A DNA stretch of 64,000 bases, taken from NCBI GenBank assembly GCA_946800325.1, contig OX326961.1, forward strand, positions 2,396,655-2,460,654. Reading direction: 5' to 3'. Source of the stretch: Luzula sylvatica. Taxonomy: Eukaryota > Streptophyta > Magnoliopsida > Poales > Juncaceae. The position numbers and the translations under genes are program-made. The notes under the pieces are model-generated. The model did not search any database, had not been told where the DNA came from, and saw nothing but the letters and a program-made list of their open reading frames with translations. This document shows, in pieces, positions 1-11,700 of this stretch. Numbering within the stretch: the stretch's first letter is position 1; every line of letters starts with the position of its first letter.

Positions 1-72
1 CTTTTATTCTTCATTGCTTTCGATGGTCCCCATGTGTGTCCTTTGGTACATGTTGTAATTTTCTTTTAGGTG

Positions 73-142
73 TTTCATTGATTTCTACTTAATTTTTGAA
101 CTCATTTTCTTTTCTTTTATTTCATTGATTTCTACTTAATTT
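73..142. repeat. Short direct duplication
   Basis: A 23-bp word beginning TTTCATTGATTTCTACTTAA occurs at 73-95 and again at 120-142. The word CTTTTATTCTTCATT also occurs at 1 and near 149. The pattern suggests a small local tandem duplication in AT-rich DNA. Confidence 0.7.
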
Positions 143-874
143 CTTTTCTTTTATTCTTCATTCCTTTGGGGATTTCTACTAAAATATATTATCCAATATA
201 TTAAAATAATTAATTATGATAATTATAAGTAATATTTAGTAATTTTCTTTTAATTTAATATTTTTATAGTAAGAACATTTGTTAGGTACATGTTGTAATT
301 TTGGCATAGAGTCTTTAAAAATGCATGACCGGTCCTGCTGCCCACCTCTGCCGCCCCCACCCCTCGATCCTCAAACACATCTCCTCTTCTTGCAACACCC
401 CCTTTTTAGCCGGGACTACTTCATTCTCTTTGTGTCCATCATCTTCTTTTCTTGGGGTAGGCCACCATTATGTCTTGGTCGAGGTCGTCGTTTCCTTCTC
501 TTGACCAAGCCTTCGGCGACCTGTAGCTTCTGAATAGCAATCGGTTGTATTCTTTTGTCGTGCTTCTTGACCAAGCCTTCGGCCACCATTATCGTGCTTC
601 TTGACCAAGGTCGTCATCTTATCTTCTTGGCTCAGCTTATGCCTCCTCTTCTTAACCAATCGGTTGTATTCTTTTGTTGTCGAGATGGAGCATATTTTGT
701 TGTTGATTTCTTTATTAAATGACGGGTATCGTGCTTCTCCTTTTTAAATTAATAATACATGGTGATGACTTCTTTATCTAGCGATGGCTGCGACGACTTC
801 TCGACAACCAACTTCTTAGTAGGTAGCGCCAACCCTAACCCTATTATGTATTTAGGCCGTGGCGGGTGCAGAGA

Positions 875-892
875 GGGGGGGGGGGGGGGGGG
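875..892. repeat. Homopolymer run of 18 G
   Basis: Eighteen consecutive G residues are followed closely by a C-rich stretch (CCCCCACCCCTCC). The run length may be affected by sequencing error. Confidence 0.85.
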
Positions 893-996
893 TTCGAGGC
901 CCCCACCCCTCCTATGATTTCTAAAATTTTATTCATACTGCTATGTTTGAAAATTTAATTTTTATATACTAATTTTACTCATACTACCATGCATCC

Positions 997-1371
997 TGTA
1001 GATAATCCCGAACCCGAATTAATAATGATCAAGTTTAATTAGTCCAAATAATTTTAGGGCAAGTTTTACTCTAAAGAAAAAAATATTAGGGAGTAATATT
1101 AGTGAGTAATTTAAAGAACAATTTAATGGCAAGTTTTTATTCTAAGTAAGAGAGTAACTTAAGCGCCGAGTAAACTTGACAAGCAAGTTTTCTAGTACCT
1201 TGTAGTCTTGGTTTAGTGAGCCTATAAATAGGTATTTGACGTTGAGCAAATAATCAATTCAACAAAATACAAAAAGAGTTGCAAGAGCTTATTAGAATAA
1301 TAGAGATAATTGTTATTTGAGTGACACTAGAAATTCTATTTGAATTTCATATTTGAATCCGTAGACCAACA
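997..1371 (+). mobile_element. Degraded copia-type LTR fragment
   Basis: The segment begins TGTAGATAAT and ends CCAACA, immediately before a primer-binding site. That is the layout of a 5' LTR of about 375 bp. A TATA box (TATAAATAGG) lies at 1223-1232, a reasonable place for the LTR promoter. The left end is uncertain because no partner LTR or target duplication is visible in the window. What follows it, a primer site and the start of a copia Gag, supports the assignment. Confidence 0.5.
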
Positions 1372-1374
1372 AAT

Positions 1375-1386
1375 TGGTATTAGAGC
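1375..1386 (+). other. Copia primer-binding site
   Basis: TGGTATTAGAGC lies four bases after the presumed LTR end and differs at one base from the initiator tRNA-Met complement TGGTATCAGAGC used by most plant Ty1/copia elements. The two younger elements at 59658-59669 and 61445-61456 carry the unmutated site. Confidence 0.75.
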
Positions 1387-1387
1387 G

Positions 1388-1580
1388 ATGACGAGTTCCA
1401 GGAGTGCGAGTATGAATAAAAGTTTGTTCTTTGGTCATATACCGTTGTCGCGATTGACTAAGACAAATTACAATGTATGGAGTGAAAGAATTACAGTTTT
1501 GGATCAACAAAAAGGATGTACAAATAAGGATAGAAAAATAAACACGTTTGTTGAAACGGTTCAATGCACAATGAGGTTAT
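1388..1580 (+). pseudogene. Truncated copia gag, N-terminus only
   Basis: From the ATG at 1388 the frame reads a short Ser-rich start followed by a Gag-like motif: a Leu-rich turn, then TNYNVWSERI and a few residues on VLDQQKG. The NY..W..R pattern is the usual start of plant copia Gag (DUF4219/UBN2 type). The frame runs into a Harbinger-like end at 1581 and no capsid core follows. I read it as a dead 5' fragment of an older retrotransposon, broken by a later DNA-transposon insertion. Primer site and LTR lie directly upstream. Confidence 0.6.
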
Positions 1581-2094
1581 GGGCCTGTTTGATTTGGGAG
1601 ATTTTGAGATACATGGATAGATAAAATACATGGATATCACAATACATGTATTTCACAATACACTTGAGTTGTTTGATTAGTTGGATTTTAGTGTCATGTA
1701 AACTAAAATATGTTGTTTGATTTTTCGTTGGAATCCATGAATTTACATGTTAGTAAATAAGATGAATGGTATTATAATTTTTAATCCATCAAATATTTAT
1801 TAAATATTTGAAGCAAATGACCAATAAAATTGTAATATCTTAAATAATAAAATATTAATGAAATATAAAAAATAAAAAATTATCTTAGACAATTACCACA
1901 GATATATATAATTATCCAAATAAGATTCAATCCATACCAGACAGTAATATATAATTAACAAGGCAGTAATATTATATCATTCGCAAAACATTGTGCATAT
2001 ACAAAATAGTCAATATTAACATCTAATAATTTAAACATACTCAAAATACCAATATATTAAAAATACTACCATACACTACATCATGATTCATCGA

Positions 2095-2789
2095 TTAAAA
2101 AAATGTCCCATCACCTCCACCCCCGATACCACCCATACCACTTTCACCACTCGTACCCATCATACCACCCACACCACCGATACCGCCCATACTGTCCCTA
2201 CCATTCGTACTATGGTGAAGCATAAATTCATCCATCCATTTAATTTTTTCATTTGTACTGTATGAAATGAAACACGCACCGTAAACTTCATTTTGTACCA
2301 AGTAGCATTGTGCAAGACGTAATACCGAAGATGGATATTGGGACGGGATTGTCGCAATTTCCGCCTTGATATCTTTTGCAAGAAGAACTAATCTATTTGT
2401 ATTCAAATCTTGAAAAATCTCTTTCATTTATGAGAAATATTGACCAAACGAGTCTTCCTCGTTGAATCTCCGTTTCTTTGACGTTGAATTTATGAGTGTG
2501 GCAGATTCGGCACGAGGAGTTGTAGATTCGGCACCCGAGGTTGTCGGTTGTACGTCCTCATCGTCGATCTCATCTCCATTCGAATGAATAATAGGAGAAG
2601 GCGAATCACGATTCCTAACACGACAAGCATCAAGAGGCCTAGAAGTATGATGTAATGCTTTTGCGGATGCTCCGGTGGCCAACTCATTTCCACAAATGAT
2701 TTCCATCTCGTTATAATAAGTGATTGGTTTGTATATGAACTTCTCTTCATTCCGGTGGCCAACTCATTTCCACAATCTTTTCCGAACAT
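2095..2789 (-). pseudogene. Myb/SANT-like ORF1 remnant of a Harbinger-type element
   Basis: Reading right to left, the frames contain FGKDCGNELATG and a second GNELATG copy. This is the FGK..ATG motif found after the Myb/SANT-like domain in Harbinger ORF1 and related plant proteins. A Ser/Thr/acidic linker follows, then a nuclear-signal-like SKKRRF, a conserved-looking C-terminal segment (MKEIFQDLNTNRL onward) and a Gly/Met-rich tail. The tail comes from a CCACC/TACC-rich stretch at 2110-2210. A single TAA at 2428-2430 splits the frame, and the DNA-binding domain itself is missing beyond 2789. It is a pseudogene by truncation and nonsense mutation. Confidence 0.5.
2671..2774. repeat. 80-bp-spaced direct repeat in the ORF1 remnant
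   Basis: A 24-bp word starting TCCGGTGGCCAACTCATTTC occurs at 2671-2694 and again at 2751-2774, exactly 80 bp apart. It duplicates the ELATG coding motif. Because 80 is not a multiple of three, the copies are in different frames, which adds to the evidence that the gene is dead. Confidence 0.85.
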
Positions 2790-5700
2790 TTTTTAAAAAT
2801 GCAAAAACTGAAGTCTAACACCCTAAAAAAAGCAATTAATATATTTTTTAAAAAAAAGATAAAATTAAAGTATAACACAATAAAAATAATCAATTTTCAT
2901 GACGTACTGAACATACTCCGTAATTGAAGACTAACCCGCACAAATTTCGTAAAAATGCAAAAACAGATGTCTAGCACCATCAAAAAAAATTCAATGATGA
3001 TATTTTTTAAAACATGTTAAAATTTAAGGATAACACAAGCAAAATACTCAATTTACATGTCGTACTCAACATACTCCGTAATTGAAAACTAACACACACA
3101 AATTTCAATTTTTTCAAAATTTTTTAAAACTTCAAAAACTGAAGTCTAACACCTACTAACAATTAAATGAATATATATATTTTTTAAAAAAGTTAAAATT
3201 AAAGTATAACACAATCAAAATAATCAATTTTCATGACGTACTCAAAATATTCCGTAGTTGAAGACTAACCAACAAAAATTTATTAAAAATGCTAAAACTG
3301 AAGTCTAACACCTCCAAAAAATTCAATTAAGATATTTTTTAAAAAATGTTAAAATTTAAGTGCAACATAAACAAAATACTTAATTTTCATGTCATACTAA
3401 AAATACTTCGTAATTGAAGACTAGCATAAACAAATTTCAATTTTTTCAATAATTTCGTAAAAATGCAAAAACACAAGTCTAGCACCATAAAAAAAATTCA
3501 ATTATCATATTTAAAAAAAAAATGTTAAAATCAAAGTATAAAACAATGAAAATAATCAATTTTCATGACGTACTGAATATACTCCGTAATTGAAAACTAA
3601 CCAACACAAATTAAATTTTTTCAAAAAATTCGTAAAAATGAAAAATCAGAAGTCCCAGACCTTCAAAAAAATTCAATGATGATATTTTTTAAAAAATGTT
3701 AAAATTGATGTGCAACGCAAGGAAAATACTCAATTTTCATGTCGTACTCAAAATACTCCGTAATTGAAGACTAACACACACAAATTTCAATTTTTTTCAA
3801 AAAATTAATAAAAATGCAAAAACAGAAGTCTAACACTTTCAAAAAAAATTCAATTATGATTTTTTTTTTCAAATGTCAAATCTGAAGTGTAAAACAAGCA
3901 TAATACTCAATTTTCATGTCCTACACAAAATACTCCGTAATTGAAGACTAACACACACAAATTTCAATTTTTTTCGAAAATTTCTTAAAAAGGCAAAAAC
4001 AAAAGTCTAACACCTTCTAAAAATTCAATTATGATATTTAAAAAAAATCTATATTAAAACTGAATTGTAACACAAGCAAAATACTCAATTTTCATGCCGT
4101 ACTCGAAATACTCCGTAATTGAAGACTAACACACACAAATTTCATTTTTTTCAAAAATTTCCTAAAAATGCAAAAACTAAAGTCTAACACCTTCAAAAAA
4201 TTCAATTATGATATTTTGGAAAAAAAATATTAAAATTGAAGTGTAACACAAACAAAATACTCAATTTTCATGTCGTATGCGAAATACTCCATAATTGAAG
4301 ACTAACACACAAAATTTTTAATTTTTTTCAAAAACATCTTAAAAATTCAAAAACTGAAGTGTAAGACCTTCAAAAAATTCATTTATGATATTTTTAAAAA
4401 AAAAATGTTTAAATTGAAGTGTAACACAAGAAAAATAATAAATTTTCATGTCGTACTTAAAATACTCCGTAATTGAAGTCTAACACCTTCAAAAAATTCA
4501 ATTGTGATATTTTTTAAAAAAATGTTAAAATTAAAGTAAAACACAATGAAAATAATCAAGTTTCATGACGTACTGAAGATACTCCGTAATTGAAGACTAA
4601 CCCACAAAAATTTCAATTTTTTAAAAAATTTCGTAAAAATGCAGAAACAGAGGTGTAGCACCTTAAAAATTAAATTCAATGATGATATTTTTTAAAAAAT
4701 GTTAAAATTGATGTGTAACACAAGCAAAATACTCAATTTTCATGTCGTACTCAAAATACTCCGTAATTAAAGATAAACACACACAAATTTCAATTTTTTT
4801 CAAACATTTCTTAAAAATGGAAAAACTGAAGTCTAACCTTCAAATAATTCAATAAAGATATTTTAAAAAAAATGTTAATATTGAAGTGTAACACTAGCAA
4901 AATATTCAAGTTTAAGGAAGTACTCAAAATACTCCGTAATTGAAGTCTAACAAACACAAATTTCAATTTTTTTTTAAAATATCTTAAAAATGCAAAAACA
5001 GTAGTCTAACACCTTAAAAAAATCAATTATGATATTTTTTTTCAAATGTGAAATCTAAAGTGTAAAAGAAGCAAAATACTCAATTTTCATGTCGTACTCA
5101 AAATACTCCGTAATTGAAGACTAACGCACACAAATTTTAATTTTTTTCAATTTTTTTTTTTAAAATTCAAAAACTGAAGTCTAACACCTTAAAGAAAATT
5201 CGATTACGATATTTTATTAAAAAAATGTTAAAATTGAAGTGTAACACAAGAAAAATACTCAACTTTCATGTCATACTTAAAATACTCCGTAATTGAAGAC
5301 TAACACACACAAATTTCAATTATTTTAAAAAATTCTTAAAAGTTCAAAAATAGAAGTCTAACACGTTCAAGAAAATTTAATTATACTTTTTTTCTAATGT
5401 TAAATCTGAAGTGTAACACAAGGAAAATACTCAATTTTCATGTCGTACTCAAAATACTCCGTAATTAAAGACTAACACACACAAATTTCAATTTTTTCGA
5501 AAATTTCTTAAGAATGCAAAAACAGAAGTCTAACGCCTTCAAGAAATTCAATTATGATATTTTTTTTATAAATATTAAAATTCAAGTGTAACACAAGCAA
5601 GATAATCAATTTTTATGTCGTACTCGAAATTCTCCGTAATTGAAGACGAGCACACACAAATTTCATTTTTTTCAAAAATTTCTTAAAAATACAAAAACTG

Positions 5701-8700
5701 AAGTCTAACACCTTCAAAAAATTAAATTATCATATTTTTGTTAGAAATGTCAAAATTGAAGTGTAGAAGATGCAAAATACTCAATTTTCATGTCGTGCTC
5801 AAAATACTCCGTAATTAAAGACTAACACACACAAATTTCAATTTTTTTCAAAATTTTTAAAAAAATGCAAAAACAGAAGTCCGACGCCTTGAAAAAATTA
5901 AATTGTGATATTTTTTAAAAAAATATTAAAATTAAAGTGTAACACAAGCAAAATACTCAATTTTCATGTCGTACTCAAAATACTCCTTAATTGAAGTCTA
6001 ATACACACAAATTTCAATTGTTTTTCGAAAATTTCATAAAAATTCACAAACGGAACTCCACAACTTCAAAAAATTGAATTATGATATATTTTTTGTAAAT
6101 TTTAAAATTGAAGTGTGACACTAGAAAAATACTCAATTTTCATGTCGTACTTAAATAACTCCGTAATTGAAGAGTAACACACACAAATTTCAATTTTTTT
6201 AAAAAATTCAAAAATAGAAGTCTAACACCTTCAAAAAATTTCAATTATGATATATTTTTTTCAAATGTTCAATCTGAAGTTCAACACAAGGAAAATACTC
6301 AATTTTCATGTCGTACTCCAAATACTCCGTAATTGAAGACTAACACACACACATTTCAATTTTTTCGAAAAATTCTTAAAAATGCAAAAACAGAAGTCTA
6401 ACGCCTTCTAGAAATTCAATTAAGATATTTTTTAAAAATATTAAAATTGAAGTGTGACACAAGCAAAATACTCAATTTTCCTGTCGTACTCGAAATACTC
6501 CGTAATTGTAGACTAACACACACAAATTTTCATTTTTTTTCAAAAATTTATTGAAAATGCAAAAACTGAAGTCTAACACCTTCAAAAAATTCAATTATGA
6601 TATTTTTTAAAAAAATGTTAAAATTGAAGTGCAACACATGCTAAATACTCAATTTTCATGTCGTACTCGAAATACTCCGTAATTGAAGATGAACACACAC
6701 AAATTTCTTTTTTTTCATTTTTTTAAAAAAAATGCAAAAACAGATGTCTAACACCTTCCAAAAATTCAATCATGATCTTTTTTTTAAAAAAAGTTAAAAT
6801 TGAAGTGTAACACAAGAAAAATACTCAATTTTCATGTCGTACTCAAAATACACCATAATTTAAGACCGACACACACAAATTTTAATTTTTTTCAAACATT
6901 TCTTACAACTTCAAAATCTGAAGTCTAAACCCTTCAAAAAATTCAATTATGATATTTTTTTAAAAAATGTTAAAATTAATGTGTAAAACTAGAAAATACT
7001 CAATTTTCATGCCGTACTTAAAATACTCCATAATTGAAGATTAACACACATAAATTTCAGTTTTTTTTTAAATTTCTTAAAAATTCGAAAGTAGAAGTCT
7101 AAGACCTTCAAAAAAATTCGATTATGCTATTTTTTTTCAAATGTTAAATCTGAAGTGTAACACAAGGAAAATACTCAATTTTGATGTGGTACTCGAAATA
7201 CTCCGTAATTGAAGACTAACACACACAAATTTCAATTTTTTCGAAAATTTCTAAAAAATTAAAAAACAGAAGTCTAACGCCTTCAAGAAATTTAATTATG
7301 ATAATTTTTTAAAAAAATACTAAAATGGAAGTGTAGGACAAGAAAAATACTCAATATTCATGTCGTACTCCAAATACTCCGTAATTGAAGACTAATACAA
7401 AAATTCCATTTTTTTTCAAAAATTTCTTAAAAATGCAAAAACTGAAGTCTAACACCTACAAAAAATTCAATTATGATATTTTTTAAAAAATGTTACAATG
7501 GAAGTGTAACACTAGAAAAATACTCAATTTTCATGTCGTACTTTAAATTCTCCGTAATTGAAGACTAACACACAAATATTTCTTCAAAATTCAAAAATAG
7601 AAGTCTCACACCTTCAAAAAAAAATTCAATCATGATATTTAAAAAAAAAATGTTAATATTGAAGTTATACAAGCAAAATACTCAATTTTCATGTCGTGCT
7701 CAAAATACTCCGTAATTAAAGACTAACACACACACATTTCAACTTTTTCGAAAATTTCTTAAAAATGCAAAAACAGAAGTCTAACGCCTTCTTGAAATTC
7801 AATTATGATATTTTTTAAAAAATATTCAAATTGAAGTGTTACACAAGAAAAATACACCATTTTCCTGTCGTACTCAAAATACTCCGTAATTGAAGACTAA
7901 CACAAACAAATTTCAATTTTTTCAAAAATTTCATTAAAATGCAAAGACAAAAGTCTCACGCCTTCAAAAAGTTCGACTATGATATTTCAAAAAAATATAT
8001 TAAAATTGAAGTGTAACACATGCCAAATACTCCGTAATTGAAGACGAACACACACAAATTTCATGTCGTACACGAAATACTCCGTAATTGAAGACGAACA
8101 CACACAAATTTCAGTTTTTTCAAAAATTTCTAAAAAATGAAAAAACTGAAGTCTAACACCTTCCAAAAATTCAATTAAGATATTTTTTTTAAAAATGTTA
8201 AAATTGAAGTGTAACACAAGAAAAATACTCAATTTTCAGGCCGTACTCAAAATACACCATAATTGAAGACTAACACACACAAATTTCAATTTTTTTTTCA
8301 AAAATTTCTTAAAATTTCAAAAATGATGTCTAACCCCTTCAAAAAATTCAATTATGATATTTTTTATAAAAATGTTAAAATTGAAGTCTAACACAAGAAA
8401 AATACTCAATTTTCATGTCGTACTCAAAATACTCCGTGATTGAATAACACACACTAATTTCAATATTTTCGAAAATTTCTTAAAAATGCAAAAACAGAAG
8501 TCTAACGCCTTGAAAAAAATTCAATTACGATATTTTTTAAAATATGTTAAAATTGAAGTGTAACGCAAGAAAAGTACTCAATTTGCATGTCGTGCTCAAA
8601 ATACTCCGTAATTAAAGACTAACACACACAAATTTCAATTTTTTTCATAAATTTCTTAAAAATGCAAAAATAGAAGTCTAACACCTTCAAAAAAATCCAA

Positions 8701-11700
8701 TTATGTGAAGTGTAACATAAGCAAAATACTCAATTTTCATGTCGTACTCAAAATACTCCGTAATTGAAGACTCACAAACACAAATTTCAGTTTTTTCGGA
8801 AATTTCCTAAAAATGCAAAAACAGAAGTCTAACGCCTTGAAGAAATTCAATTCTGACATTTTTAAAAAAATATTAAAATGAAATTGTAACTCAAGTAAAA
8901 TACTCAATTTTATTGTCGTACTCGAAATACTCCGTAATTGAAGATTAACATACACATATTTCATTTTATTCAAAAATTTCTCAAAAATGCAAAAACCTAT
9001 TCTAACACCTTCCAAAAATTCAATTAAGATATTTTTTTTAAAAAAATGTTAAAATTTAAGTGTAACATAAGCAAAATACTCAATTTTCAAGTCTTACTCA
9101 AAATACTCTGTAATTGAAGACTAGCACAGACAAATTTAAATTTTTTCAATAATTTCGTAAAAATGCAAAAACAGAAGTCTAACACCTTGAAAAAAAAATT
9201 CTATTATGTTATTTTTTAAAAAAAATATTGAAATTAAAGTGTAACACAAGCAAAATACTTAATTTTCATGTCGTACTCTAAATACACCGTAATTGAAGAT
9301 TAACACACACAAATTTAATTTTTTTTCAAAAATTTCTTAAAAATACGAAAACCAAATTCTAACACCTTCCAAAAATTCAATTAAGATATATTTTTGTAAC
9401 AAAATGTTAAAACTGAAGTGTAACACAAGCAAAATACTCAATTTTCTAGTCGTTGTCAAAATACTCCGTAATTAAAGACTACCACAGACAAATTTATATT
9501 TTTTCAAAAATTTCGTAAAAATACAAAAAACAGAAACTAGCACCTTCGAAAAATTCAATTATGATAATTTTCTTTTAAATGTTAAAATTGAACTTTAACA
9601 CAAGAAAAATTCTAAATTTTCATGTCGTACTCAAAATACTCCTTAATTTAAGACTAACACACAAAAATTTCAATTTTTTTTAAAAAATTCTTAAAAATTC
9701 AAAAACTGAAGTCTAACACTTTCAAAAAATTCAATTATGATATTTTTTTTAAAAAATGTTAAAATTGAAGTGTAACACAAGTAAAATACTCAATTTTCTT
9801 GTCGTACTTAAAATACTCCGTAATTGAAGAGTAACACAAACGAATTTTAATTTTTTAAAAAAATTCTTAAGCATTCGAAAATAGAAGTCTAACACCTTCA
9901 AGAAAATTCAATTATGATATTTTTTTCAAATGTTAAATATGAATTGTACCACAAGCAAAATACTCAATTTTTATGTCGTACTCAAAATACTCCGTAATTT
10001 AAGACTAACACGCACAAATTTCAATTTTTTCGAAACTTTCTTAAAAATGTAAAAACAGAAGTCTAACTCCTTCAAAAAATTCAATTATGATATTTTTTTT
10101 AAATATGTTAAAATTGAAGTGGAACACAAGAAAAGTACTCAATTTGCATCATGCTCAAAATACTCCGTAATTGAAGATTAACATACACAAATTTCATTTT
10201 TTTCAAAAATTTCTTAAAAATGCAAAAACCTAATTCTAACACCTTCCAAAAATTCAATTAAGATATTTTTTTTAAAAAAATGTTAAAATTTAAGTGTAAC
10301 ATAAGCAAAATACTCAATTTTCTAGTCGTACTCAAAATACTCCATAATTGAAGACTAGCACAGACAAATTTAATTTTTTTCAAAAATTTCGTAAAATTGC
10401 AAAAACAGAAGTCTAACGCCTTGAAAAAAAAAAATTCTATTATGATATTTTTTAAAAAAATATTGAAATTAGAGTGTAACACAAGAAAAATACTTAATTT
10501 TCATGTCGTACTCGAAATAATCCGTAATTGAAGATTAACACTCACAAATTTCGATTTTTTTCAAAAATTTCTTAAAAATGCAAAACCCTAATTGTAACAC
10601 CTTCCAAAAATTTGATTCAGATATTTTTTCTAAAAAAATGTTAAAACTGAAGTGTAACACAAGCAAAATACTCAATTTTCTTGTCGTAGTCAAAATACTC
10701 CGTAATTGAAGACTAGAACAGACAAATTTAAATTTTTTTCAAAAATTTCGTAAAAATGCAAAAAACAGAAGCTAGCGCCTTCAAAAAGTACAATTATGAT
10801 ATTTTCTTTTAAATGTTAAATTTGAAGTGTAACACAAGGAAAATACTCAATTTTCATGTCGTATTCAAAATACTCCGTAATTGAAGACTAACACACACAA
10901 ATTTCAATTTTTTCGAAAATTTCTTAAAAATGCAAAGCCAAAAGTCTAACACCTTCAAAAAGTTCAATTATGATATTTTAAAAAAAATATATTATAATTG
11001 AAGTTTAACACAAGCCAAATACTGAATTTTCATGTCGTACTCGAAATACTCCGTAATTGAAGACTAACAGTCACAAATTTCAATTTTTTCAAAAATTTCT
11101 TAAAAAGTCAAAAACTGAAGTCTAACCCAATAAAAAAAAAAATTAAATTATGATATTTTTTTAAAAAATGTTAAAATTGAAGTGTGACACTAGAAAAATA
11201 CTAAATTTTCTTGTCGTACTTAAAATACTCCGTAATTGAAGACTAATACACACAAATTTCAATTTTTTTACGAAATTCTTATAAAGTCAAAAATAGAAGT
11301 ATAACACCATCAGAAAAATTTAATCATGATATTTTTTTGAAATCTTAAATTTGAAGTGTAACTCTAGCAAAAAACTCAATTTTCATGTCGTACTTTAAAT
11401 ACTCCGTAATTGAAGACTAACACAAAAAAATTTCAATTTTTTCGAAACTTTCTTAAAAATGCAAAAAAAGATGTCTAACGACTTGAAAATATTCAATTAT
11501 GATATTTTTAAAAAAATATTAAAATTAAAGTGTGACACAAGCAAAATACTCCATTGTCATGTGGTACACAAAATACACTGTTCTTGAAGATTTACATACA
11601 CAAATTTCATTTTTTTCAAAAATTTCTTAAAAATGCAAAAAAAACCTAATTCTAACACCTTCCAAAAATTCAATTATGATATTTTTTTAACCAAAATTTT

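Larger units (their letters stand above)
1..996. other. AT-rich flank without a recognisable gene
   Basis: This stretch contains no open frame with recognisable protein similarity. It holds short local duplications and a polyguanine run. A loose repeat of about 120 bp lies at 480-690: the words TTGACCAAGCCTTCGG and AATCGGTTGTATTCTTTTG each occur twice. Nothing in it resembles the satellite that begins at 2790. It may be decayed transposon DNA, but I cannot assign it. Confidence 0.5.
1581..2789 (-). mobile_element. PIF/Harbinger-like remnant, right end lost
   Basis: The left end GGGCCTGTTTGATTTGG resembles the GGCCTGTTTGG-type ends of PIF/Harbinger and similar plant DNA transposons. TTA, the usual Harbinger target site, lies just outside. 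A broken minus-strand ORF resembling the Myb/SANT-like accessory protein of this superfamily lies at 2095-2789. About 500 bp of AT-rich noncoding DNA separates it from the left end. No DDE transposase gene or right terminal repeat is visible, because the satellite starts at about 2790 inside the ORF. hAT-type ends are an alternative. Confidence 0.45.

Noticed and set aside
279..659. Short frames at 279-533 (plus) and 468-659 (minus)
   Set aside because: Low-complexity composition, overlap on opposite strands, and no motif.
7987..10482. Open frames of 60-92 codons inside the satellite (also 29913-30095, 33069-33251, 35743-35925, 36735-36935, 39123-39341 and 44127-44345)
   Set aside because: They are by-products of the tandem repeat: the same Phe/Leu/Lys-rich phrases recur every monomer, with no codon conservation.
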